This document shows, piece by piece, positions 1 to 7,419 of a stretch of 37,562 nucleotides of DNA. The notes beneath the pieces are model-generated. The model ran no database searches, had not been told where the DNA came from, and was given only the letters and a program-made list of their open reading frames with translations. The translations under genes and the position numbers were made by a program. The first letter of the stretch is position 1; each line of letters opens with the position of its first letter. This DNA comes from an uncultured Lachnospiraceae bacterium (GTDB lineage Bacteria; Bacillota; Clostridia; Lachnospirales; Lachnospiraceae). The DNA lies in the NCBI GenBank assembly GCA_900539175.1, contig UQAW01000030.1:1-37562 (forward strand), in the 5' to 3' direction.

Positions 1-35
1 CTTCCCCTCAAGATTGAGGGGTTAGGGGAGTTGAG

Positions 36-54
36 ATGCCGAAGGCATTTTTTT
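36..54 (+). terminator. Rho-independent terminator upstream of ileS
   Basis: A short perfect hairpin (ATGCC, loop GAA, GGCAT) runs straight into a seven-T tract. Just before it, 4-21 forms a perfect 8-bp hairpin (CCCCTCAA / TTGAGGGG). Clostridial ileS genes often follow a T-box leader, and this could be the terminator end of one. The diagnostic T-box sequence is not in the visible bases, so it may equally end the upstream gene. Confidence 0.6.
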
Positions 55-91
55 ATTACATGAAAATTAAAAAATAGCAGGAGGAACAGAT

Positions 92-3000
92 ATGTATCAG
101 AAAGTCGATACGAATCTCAATTTCGTGGAGCGCGAAAAGAAAACGGAGAAGTTTTGGAAAGAAAATCAGGTTTTTGAAAAGAGCATGAAAGAGCGGGAAG
201 GAAGCCCGATGTATACATTCTATGACGGCCCGCCGACCGCTAATGGAAAACCCCATATCGGACATGTATTAACCCGTGTAATCAAAGATATGATTCCGAG
301 ATACCGTACGATGAAAGGGTATGAAGTACCGAGAAAAGCCGGATGGGATACCCATGGTCTTCCGGTAGAGTTGGAAGTGGAGAAAAAGCTTGGGCTCAAC
401 GGCAAGGAACAGATTGAAGAATACGGTATGGAGCCGTTTATCAAAGAGTGTAAGGAAAGTGTCTGGAAATACAAAGGTATGTGGGAGGATTTTTCCGGTA
501 CCGTTGGTTTCTGGGCTGATATGGACGATCCATATGTAACATATCATAATTCTTTTATTGAGTCCGAGTGGTGGGCACTCAAAGAGATCTGGAAGAAAGG
601 TCTGTTGTATAAAGGATTTAAGATTGTTCCGTATTGTCCGCGCTGCGGTACTCCGTTGTCTGCACAGGAAGTGGCACAGGGGTACAAAACGGTGAAAGAA
701 CGTTCTGCAATTGTACGCTTTAAAGCAGTTGATGAGGATGCTTATTTCCTGGCATGGACCACAACACCGTGGACGCTGCCGTCAAACGTTGCGCTTTGTG
801 TGAACCCGGATGAAATTTATTGTAAAGTAAAAGCGGCAGACGGATATACTTATTATATGGCAGAAGCTCTTCTGGATACCGTACTGGGTAAACTGGCGGA
901 GGAAGAAAAACCGGCATACGAAGTGTTGGAGACCTATAAGGGAAAAGATCTGGAATACAGAGCGTATGAACCTTTATTTGCATGTGCAGGAGAGTCAGCA
1001 GTAAAACAGAAGAAAAAAGCGCATTTTGTAACCTGTGATAACTACGTAACGATGAGTGACGGTACAGGAATCGTTCATATCGCTCCTGCATTTGGTGAGG
1101 ACGATAACCGGATTGGCCGTAATTATGATCTGCCGTTTGTTCAGTTTGTGAATGGACAGGGAAATATGACAGAGGAAACGCCTTATGGAGGTACCTTTGT
1201 AAAGAAAGCAGATCCGATGGTGATCGCAGATCTGGACGAGGAAGGAAAACTGTATGATGCTCCGAAATTCGAGCATGATTATCCCCACTGTTGGAGATGC
1301 GATACTCCTTTGATCTATTATGCACGGGAATCCTGGTTCATCAAGATGACCGCTGTGAAAGAGGATCTGATCCGCAATAACAATACGATCAACTGGATTC
1401 CTGAGAGCATCGGAAAAGGACGTTTCGGTGACTGGCTGGAGAATGTACAGGATTGGGGCTTAAGCCGTAACCGTTACTGGGGAACGCCTCTGAATATCTG
1501 GATTTGTGATGACTGCGGGGAGCAGCATGCGATCGGCAGTATCGAGGAACTGAAATCGATGTCTGACAATTGTCCGGAGGATATCGAGCTCCATCGTCCA
1601 TATATCGACGAAGTGACCGTAAAGTGTCCTCACTGCGGGAAGACCATGCATCGTGTTCCGGAGGTCATCGACTGCTGGTTTGATTCCGGTTCCATGCCGT
1701 TTGCGCAGCATCATTATCCGTTTGAGAATCAGGAATTGTTTGAGAAACAGTTCCCGGCACAGTTCATCTCGGAGGCTGTTGACCAGACCCGCGGATGGTT
1801 CTATTCTCTGCTTGCAATCTCAACACTGCTGTTCAATAAGGCACCGTATGAAAATGTTATCGTTCTGGGGCATGTACAGGATGAGAACGGACAGAAGATG
1901 AGTAAATCCAAGGGAAATGCAGTAGATCCTTTCGATGCGTTGGAAACTTACGGTGCAGATGCTATCCGCTGGTATTTCTATATCAACAGTGCACCGTGGC
2001 TGCCAAATCGCTTCCACGGCAAAGCGGTATCGGAATATTCCCGTAAGTTTATGGGAACATTATGGAATACCTATGCATTCTTTGTGCTGTATGCGAATAT
2101 TGATGAATTTGATGCAACTCAGTATCAGCTGGAATATGATAAACTATCTGTGATGGATCAGTGGCTGTTGTCCCGTCTGAATTCTACCATCAAGGAAGTA
2201 GATGCAGATCTGCTTAGCTACCGTATTCCGGAGGCGGCGCGGGCACTTCAGGGATTTGTGGACGATATGAGTAACTGGTATGTCAGAAGAAGCCGTGAAC
2301 GTTTCTGGGCAAAGGGAATGGAGCAGGATAAGATCAATGCTTATATGACGCTGTATACGGCACTTGTTGAGTTCTGTAAGGCGGCAGCGCCGATGATTCC
2401 ATTTATGACAGAGGATATCTACCGGAATCTGGTATGTACCATCGATCAGAATGCACCGGAAAGTATCCATCTGTGTGATTTCCCGCAGGTAAGGGAAGAA
2501 TGGATCGATAAAGAACTGGAAGAGAATATGGAACATCTGCTGGAGATCGTTGTTATGGGACGTGCCTGCAGAAATACAGCGAATATCAAGAATCGTCAGC
2601 CGATCAGTAAGATGTATGTGAAGAGTTGCTGGTCTTTGTCCGAGTTTTATAAGAAGATCATTGAGGAGGAACTGAATATTAAAGAGGTTCTGTTTACCGA
2701 TGAGATCGCAGATTTTATCACCTATAGCTTCAAACCACAGTTGAGAACAGTCGGACCGAAATATGGAAAGCAATTAGGCGGTATCCGTACTGCGCTCAGC
2801 GAGATTGATGGGACTGCTGCTATGGCAGAAGTACGCAGCACCGGACAATTAGAACTTAACATTGATGGTACATCTGTGGTATTATCAGAGGAGGATCTGT
2901 TAATTGAGACCGCTCAGATGGAAGGTTATATCAGTGAATCTGATAATTCCATCACGGTTGTGCTGGATACAAACCTGACTCCGGAACTGGTAGAAGAAGG

Positions 3001-3244
3001 CTTTGTGCGCGAAATCATCAGCAAAGTACAGACGATGCGTAAGGAGGCTGGTTTTGAAGTGATGGATAAGATCTGTGTCTACATCAAAGATAACGATGTA
3101 ATCAAAGGCATCGCCCAAAAGTACAAAGAGCAGATCTCTTCCGAGGTACTGGCACAGGATATTATTCTGGAAGAAATGGATGGCTATGAAAAAGAGTGGA
3201 ATATTAATTCCGAAAAAGTAACGATGGCAGTAAAGAAATTATGA
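92..3244 (+). CDS. ileS: Isoleucine--tRNA ligase, long IleS2-type
   Basis: This cytoplasmic class I aminoacyl-tRNA synthetase charges tRNA-Ile with isoleucine using ATP. The 1050-residue protein carries the HIGH signature (HIGH at about residues 55-58, in NGKPHIGHV) and the KMSKS loop (residues 602-606). A CP1 editing domain lies between them, with Cys pairs such as CPRCGTPL, and an anticodon-binding domain follows. The length and the N-terminal DGPPTANGKPHIGH context fit the longer, eukaryote-like IleS2 form rather than the roughly 930-residue IleS1 form. The ATG at 92 is preceded by AGGAGG at 79-84, which fixes the start. Only 28 bases separate it from glgP and no terminator is visible there, so the two are probably co-transcribed. 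Confidence 0.97.
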   Translation: MYQKVDTNLNFVEREKKTEKFWKENQVFEKSMKEREGSPMYTFYDGPPTANGKPHIGHVLTRVIKDMIPRYRTMKGYEVPRKAGWDTHGLPVELEVEKKLGLNGKEQIEEYGMEPFIKECKESVWKYKGMWEDFSGTVGFWADMDDPYVTYHNSFIESEWWALKEIWKKGLLYKGFKIVPYCPRCGTPLSAQEVAQGYKTVKERSAIVRFKAVDEDAYFLAWTTTPWTLPSNVALCVNPDEIYCKVKAADGYTYYMAEALLDTVLGKLAEEEKPAYEVLETYKGKDLEYRAYEPLFACAGESAVKQKKKAHFVTCDNYVTMSDGTGIVHIAPAFGEDDNRIGRNYDLPFVQFVNGQGNMTEETPYGGTFVKKADPMVIADLDEEGKLYDAPKFEHDYPHCWRCDTPLIYYARESWFIKMTAVKEDLIRNNNTINWIPESIGKGRFGDWLENVQDWGLSRNRYWGTPLNIWICDDCGEQHAIGSIEELKSMSDNCPEDIELHRPYIDEVTVKCPHCGKTMHRVPEVIDCWFDSGSMPFAQHHYPFENQELFEKQFPAQFISEAVDQTRGWFYSLLAISTLLFNKAPYENVIVLGHVQDENGQKMSKSKGNAVDPFDALETYGADAIRWYFYINSAPWLPNRFHGKAVSEYSRKFMGTLWNTYAFFVLYANIDEFDATQYQLEYDKLSVMDQWLLSRLNSTIKEVDADLLSYRIPEAARALQGFVDDMSNWYVRRSRERFWAKGMEQDKINAYMTLYTALVEFCKAAAPMIPFMTEDIYRNLVCTIDQNAPESIHLCDFPQVREEWIDKELEENMEHLLEIVVMGRACRNTANIKNRQPISKMYVKSCWSLSEFYKKIIEEELNIKEVLFTDEIADFITYSFKPQLRTVGPKYGKQLGGIRTALSEIDGTAAMAEVRSTGQLELNIDGTSVVLSEEDLLIETAQMEGYISESDNSITVVLDTNLTPELVEEGFVREIISKVQTMRKEAGFEVMDKICVYIKDNDVIKGIAQKYKEQISSEVLAQDIILEEMDGYEKEWNINSEKVTMAVKKL

Positions 3245-3272
3245 TATTTAATGAAACGGGGAGGACAGTGGA

Positions 3273-4178
3273 ATGTTGTATCTCGAATTCAAAAAAGAGA
3301 CATTTAAAAAGAATGTAAAAGAAAATGTCAAGAACTTATATCGGAGGACTCTGGAGGAAGCGACGCCCCAGCAGATTTTCCAGGCAGTATCTTATACGGT
3401 AAAGGATGTTATTATTGATAACTGGATGAAAACACAGGAGCGTATCACGCAGAATGATCCAAAGGTTGTATATTATCTTTCTATGGAGTTTCTGATGGGA
3501 CGTGCGCTGGGTAATAATCTGATTAATTTGACAGCTTACAAGGAGGTAAAAGAGGCTCTTGATGAACTGGGTCTGGATCTGAATCTGATCGAAGATCAGG
3601 AACCGGATGCGGCACTGGGCAACGGCGGTCTGGGACGTCTGGCAGCATGTTTTCTGGATTCTCTTGCAACTTTAGGTTATCCGGCATATGGCTGCGGCAT
3701 CCGCTACCGCTATGGGATGTTCAAGCAGCAGATCAAAGATGGTTATCAGGTAGAAGTACCGGATAACTGGCTCAGAGACGGCAATCCTTTTGAACTGCGC
3801 CGTCCGGAATATGCAAAAGAAGTAAAATTCGGCGGATATGTAAGAGTACAGTATAATGAAAAAACTGGAAGAAATGACTTTATTCAGGAGGGATACCAGT
3901 CTGTACGTGCAGTTCCTTATGATATGCCGATTGTTGGCTACAATAATGAAATGGTGAATACTTTACGTATCTGGGATGCGGAAGCAATCAATGATTTTCA
4001 GTTGGATTCCTTTGATAAAGGCGATTACCATAAGGCCGTTGAGCAGGAAAATCTGGCAAGGACCATCGTTGAGGTACTGTATCCCAACGATAACCATCTG
4101 GCAGGAAAAGAGCTGCGTCTGAAACAGCAGTATTTCTTTATCTCTGCCAGTCTGCAGACTGCAGTTGCAAAATATTAA
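3273..4178 (+). CDS. glgP: Glycogen phosphorylase, N-terminal part (frameshifted)
   Basis: This is the N-terminal 301 residues of a glycogen/maltodextrin phosphorylase (GT35), which releases glucose-1-phosphate from alpha-1,4-glucan ends with phosphate and PLP. Family landmarks are YYLSMEFLMGR, ALGNGGLGRLAACFLDS and YGIRYRYG-like segments. The reading frame ends at TAA 4176-4178, straight after the conserved QQYFFISASLQ region. There is no domain boundary at that point, and the rest of the enzyme continues in the next frame. The start ATG at 3273 has GGGAGG at about 3258-3263. Alone this fragment lacks the PLP lysine and cannot be a working phosphorylase. Confidence 0.9.
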   Translation: MLYLEFKKETFKKNVKENVKNLYRRTLEEATPQQIFQAVSYTVKDVIIDNWMKTQERITQNDPKVVYYLSMEFLMGRALGNNLINLTAYKEVKEALDELGLDLNLIEDQEPDAALGNGGLGRLAACFLDSLATLGYPAYGCGIRYRYGMFKQQIKDGYQVEVPDNWLRDGNPFELRRPEYAKEVKFGGYVRVQYNEKTGRNDFIQEGYQSVRAVPYDMPIVGYNNEMVNTLRIWDAEAINDFQLDSFDKGDYHKAVEQENLARTIVEVLYPNDNHLAGKELRLKQQYFFISASLQTAVAKY

Positions 4179-5730
4179 GAAAAATCACAGTGATTTACGT
4201 GACTTATACAAGAAAGTCTGCTTCCAGTTAAATGATACCCATCCAACGGTAGCGGTACCGGAACTGATGCGTATCCTGATGGATGAGGAAGGGATGAACT
4301 GGGATGAGGCATGGGATGTCACAACACATGCCTGTGCATACACAAACCATACGATTATGTCGGAGGCGCTGGAAAAATGGCCGGTAGACTTGTTTGCACG
4401 TCTGCTTCCCCGTATCTATCAGATCGTGGAAGAAATTAACCACCGTTTTGTAGAACAGATCCGCATGATGTATCCGGGCAATGAGCATAAAGTTGCCAAG
4501 ATGGCAATCCTTTATGACGGACAGGTACGTATGGCGCATCTGGCGATTGCAGGCAGTTTCTCTGTCAACGGCGTGGCCCGTCTCCATACGGAAATTCTGG
4601 AAAAACAGGAGTTAAAAGATTTCTATGATATGATGCCGGATAAGTTTAATAACAAGACCAATGGTATCACGCAGAGACGTTTCCTGCTTCACGGCAATCC
4701 GCTGCTGGCTGACTGGGTAACCAGCTATGTAGGTGAGGAGTGGATTACCAATCTTCCTGTCATTGAAAAACTGGCAGATTATGCAGGGAATAAGAAAGCA
4801 CAGAAAGAATTTATAGAGATCAAGTACCAGAATAAGGTACGTCTGGCAAAATATATCAAAGAACACAACAACATTGATGTAGATCCCAATTCTATTTTTG
4901 ATGTACAGGTAAAACGTCTCCATGAGTATAAACGTCAGCTTCTGAACATTTTACATGTGATGCATCTGTATAATGTTCTGAAAGATAATCCGGATATGCC
5001 GTTCTACCCAAGAACATTTATCTTCGGTGCAAAGGCAAGCGCCGGATATGAGCGTGCAAAATCCATTATCAAGCTGATCAACAGTGTGGGTGACGTGGTG
5101 AACAACGATCCTGCTATCCGCGGAAAAATCAAAGTGGTATTTATCGAGGATTACCGTGTCAGCAATGCAGAACTGATCTTTGCAGCCGCCGATGTATCCG
5201 AGCAGATATCCACTGCAAGTAAAGAAGCTTCTGGTACCGGTAATATGAAATTTATGCTGAATGGTGCATTGACACTGGGAACCATGGATGGAGCAAATGT
5301 GGAAATTGTAGAAGAGGTAGGCCAGGAGAATGCAGTGATCTTCGGTCTGTCAGCGGATGCAGTAATTAATTATGAAAATCACGGCGGATATAATCCGATG
5401 GATTACTATCACAACAATCCGGAAATCCGCAGAGTGGTAGACCAGTTGGTAAGCGGTATGTATTCCAATGGTGACACCAACCGTTTCCGTGATATTCATG
5501 ATTCACTGCTGACCAACAGAAACAGCAGCCGTGCAGATATGTATTTTACGCTGGCAGACTTTAAGTCCTATACGGTTGCACAGGAGCGTGTGGAGAGTAA
5601 ATACCGTGACAAAGCAGCGTGGGCAAAGAGCGCGATTCTCAATGTTGCCAAGTCCGGTAAGTTTACTTCAGACCGTACGATTCAGCAGTATGTGGATGAA
5701 ATCTGGCATCTGGATAAAATTACAGAATAG
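4165..5730 (+). CDS. glgP: Glycogen phosphorylase, C-terminal part (frameshifted)
   Basis: This frame holds the remaining two-thirds of the phosphorylase, including CFQLNDTHPTVAVPELMR, VKRLHEYKRQLLN and the PLP-binding segment GTGNMKFMLNG. The lysine encoded at 5248-5250 corresponds to about residue 659 of the repaired protein. The nominal start is a TTG at 4165 inside the upstream frame with no good ribosome-binding site, so independent translation is doubtful. The half is otherwise intact with no further stops. That favours either a very recent mutation or a base-calling error over an old pseudogene. A strong terminator follows 30 bases after the stop. Confidence 0.9.
   Translation: MQNIKKNHSDLRDLYKKVCFQLNDTHPTVAVPELMRILMDEEGMNWDEAWDVTTHACAYTNHTIMSEALEKWPVDLFARLLPRIYQIVEEINHRFVEQIRMMYPGNEHKVAKMAILYDGQVRMAHLAIAGSFSVNGVARLHTEILEKQELKDFYDMMPDKFNNKTNGITQRRFLLHGNPLLADWVTSYVGEEWITNLPVIEKLADYAGNKKAQKEFIEIKYQNKVRLAKYIKEHNNIDVDPNSIFDVQVKRLHEYKRQLLNILHVMHLYNVLKDNPDMPFYPRTFIFGAKASAGYERAKSIIKLINSVGDVVNNDPAIRGKIKVVFIEDYRVSNAELIFAAADVSEQISTASKEASGTGNMKFMLNGALTLGTMDGANVEIVEEVGQENAVIFGLSADAVINYENHGGYNPMDYYHNNPEIRRVVDQLVSGMYSNGDTNRFRDIHDSLLTNRNSSRADMYFTLADFKSYTVAQERVESKYRDKAAWAKSAILNVAKSGKFTSDRTIQQYVDEIWHLDKITE
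4173..4179 (+). other. glgP: Apparent +1 frameshift (one extra T) in glgP
   Basis: The upstream frame reads Ala-Lys-Tyr-stop here. Removing one T at 4175/4176 gives Ala-Lys-Tyr-Lys-Lys-Asn-His and continues without a break into the downstream phosphorylase half. The repaired gene (3273-5730) would encode about 818 residues, close to the usual family length of about 815. Either a real inactivating mutation or a sequencing/assembly error would explain it. Confidence 0.85.
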
Positions 5731-5759
5731 CCGTCAGGAAAGGCAGCTAATATAAAAAT

Positions 5760-5815
5760 CGCCTCCAGTCGATTGAAATAAAATAGAATCAATCGGTTGG
5801 AGGCGTAAATTTTTT
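5760..5815 (+). terminator. Strong intrinsic terminator after glgP
   Basis: A 17-bp stem joins 5760-5776 and 5789-5805 and includes two G-U wobbles. The loop is AT-rich and a T-run follows at 5810-5815. It closes the ileS-glgP unit. An A-tract on the 5' side could give some termination on the opposite strand as well. Confidence 0.88.
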
Positions 5816-5937
5816 GAGATTTGTCAAGTGTATTCGGTAAAAAAGAGGGTGATTTTAAAATAAGGAGTTTGAAGACCTCATAAAGTCAGGGTCGAGGATT
5901 CTGGGAAATTATATTTATAGTGAGGAAGTTTTACTTT

Positions 5938-7050
5938 ATGAAAAAAAGAGAGAGTACTTACGATTTACTTAGAATCATAAGTGCAATTGCAATTATAATG
6001 ATTCATGTAAGTGATACATGGTTTGTGAATGCGATAGAGGATATATCAGAAAATGGCTTGCGCATTGAAAATCTACAAGCTCCTGCTGTCGTCTGTATAT
6101 ACCATTCCATATCAGGATTTGCAGTTCCTTGTTTTCTCTTGTTATCAGGAGCATTTATTTTAGATAATGAAAGAAATTCAGATTATAAAACATTTTATTC
6201 TAAAACATTTTCTAAAATAGGAGTAACAACAATTGTTTTTAGCTTGTTATATATTTTATATCGGATACCATTGTGTTTTGTGGGAGAAGACAGGGGTATT
6301 TCCACATTGCTAAAGGATATTATCAGAGGAATGCCTATGTATCATATGTGGTACTTATATATGCTTATAGGCATATATGCAATGGTTCCTGTCGTTCTGC
6401 GGTTTAAAAATAGTATATCGGAAAGAAATTTTTATAGAATATCTTTTGTGTTTTTAGTATTGGCGAGTGCCAGCAGATGGACAACAAAAAACGTCCGATT
6501 AATGTGGGATATTGGTCAGTCGTTTGAGTATTTGGGCTATTTTATGGTTGGCTATAGTATTCGCAAGATGTGTAAAAAAAGAAATAACAAGAAGGCCTGT
6601 CTTATGATTCTGGGTGGTCTGCTATTTGAGTTATGTGCCGCAGGATTGGAATACAAAGAAATCGTGGATGGGGTATTGGCAAATGAATTGAGATATGCAA
6701 TTACCTCGCCATATAGTCCGCTGATTGTTTCCGCTTCTGTTTTGATTTTTTATGGGTTTACATTACTGAATGTAAATAAGAATTTTACGAAATGTTCAAG
6801 TTTAACGTTTTATATCTATCTTATACATGCAGGCGTTTGGGACTTTATGAAGAAGATGCTTCTTATATTAAAAGGCAGCGAATATTTGACAGATTTAAAT
6901 GGTGCGGTATGGATTGCCGTATTTGTCATTATTGTATTTACTGTTTCGTATTGTTTAAGTAAATTATACCTCTGGATATGGAATAAACTTGACAGGGGAA
7001 AACGGATTACAAAATTTATAACCAGAATGGTACATTTACAGATAGAATAG
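5938..7050 (+). CDS. Acyltransferase-3 family membrane protein
   Basis: This 370-residue polytopic membrane protein is of the acyltransferase-3 family (OafA/WecH/YrhL-like). Members move acetyl or other acyl groups onto extracytoplasmic sugars. The N-terminus reads YDLLRIISAIAIIMIHV, the typical first helix with its conserved Arg and His. About ten hydrophobic segments follow, including a MYHMWYLYMLIGIY segment. The ATG at 5938 is chosen because GAGGAAG (5922-5928) sits upstream at good spacing; a GTG at 5920 would add six residues and has no such site. The gene is visibly richer in A and T than its neighbours and stands alone between a terminator and a repeat element, which suggests lateral acquisition. 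The substrate cannot be told. Confidence 0.85.
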   Translation: MKKRESTYDLLRIISAIAIIMIHVSDTWFVNAIEDISENGLRIENLQAPAVVCIYHSISGFAVPCFLLLSGAFILDNERNSDYKTFYSKTFSKIGVTTIVFSLLYILYRIPLCFVGEDRGISTLLKDIIRGMPMYHMWYLYMLIGIYAMVPVVLRFKNSISERNFYRISFVFLVLASASRWTTKNVRLMWDIGQSFEYLGYFMVGYSIRKMCKKRNNKKACLMILGGLLFELCAAGLEYKEIVDGVLANELRYAITSPYSPLIVSASVLIFYGFTLLNVNKNFTKCSSLTFYIYLIHAGVWDFMKKMLLILKGSEYLTDLNGAVWIAVFVIIVFTVSYCLSKLYLWIWNKLDRGKRITKFITRMVHLQIE

Positions 7051-7053
7051 ATA

Positions 7054-7248
7054 TGATACAAGCGTCAAAAGGTCATGCTTTTCATGCTTGTATGAAAAGG
7101 CATGACTTTGGGACGCGAAAAACACCGAAAAGCAGCCATTTTTCGTAGAAAAATGAGCGGATTTGAGGTGTTTTAGGATTGCGGGAGCATGAAATGCGAA
7201 GCAATCCGTATATCATAAGCGTCAAAATATCTTTTGACGCTTTCATCA
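7054..7248 (+). mobile_element. MITE-like structured non-coding element (copy A)
   Basis: This 195-bp element has imperfect terminal inverted repeats (left end from 7054, right end to 7248, 15 of 17 matching) and is flanked by the direct repeat TAGATA (7048-7053 and 7249-7254). Inside, in order, are an arm pair 7072-7085/7092-7106; an 8-bp pair 7119-7126/7167-7174 enclosing a perfect 8-bp hairpin 7137-7144/7148-7155; the 32-nt motif 7176-7207; and a perfect 10-bp hairpin 7218-7227/7232-7241. No reading frame is evident. It starts directly after the acyltransferase stop codon, and the last base pairs of that stop lie in the flanking repeat. Its layout matches the element at 37358-37520. Confidence 0.6.
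7176..7207 (+). repeat. 32-nt hairpin motif shared with 37367-37398
   Basis: The motif has an outer 7-bp stem (GGATTGC / GCAATCC), an asymmetric purine internal loop and an inner 4-bp stem closed by a GAA triloop. The reverse complement of 37367-37398 has the same length and matches at 25 of 32 positions. Changed bases in the stems keep pairing. Confidence 0.7.
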
Positions 7249-7325
7249 TAGATATAGATACATAAAAGTCTGTAAAAACAGCGTCCTCTTCTAAAACTTC
7301 TCACCAAATAAACCATAACATTTTT

Positions 7326-7354
7326 TTGACAAGTATTAAGCATTGTGTTAAACT
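7326..7354 (+). promoter_or_regulatory. Sigma-A-type promoter for the TPR/AAA+ gene
   Basis: A perfect -35 TTGACA (7326-7331), a 17-base spacer and a -10-like TAAACT (7349-7354) lie 66 bases before the chosen start. A T-run precedes the -35. This placement lets transcription restart after the intergenic element. Confidence 0.6.
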
Positions 7355-7419
7355 AAACCTAACTATGAACATTAATCTGTGTGAAAGCTCAGGGGAGAAT
7401 AGATTTCGAGGTGAATACG

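Noticed and set aside
1..60. T-box riboswitch ahead of ileS
   Set aside because: Common in this position in Firmicutes, but the conserved T-box sequence and specifier loop are not in the visible bases. Only a terminator hairpin can be supported.
4165..4185. Programmed +1 frameshift in glgP
   Set aside because: The site (TAT TAA G) does not resemble a known +1 slippery site, there is no upstream SD-like stimulator as in prfB, and phosphorylases are not known to need recoding. Mutation or error is simpler.
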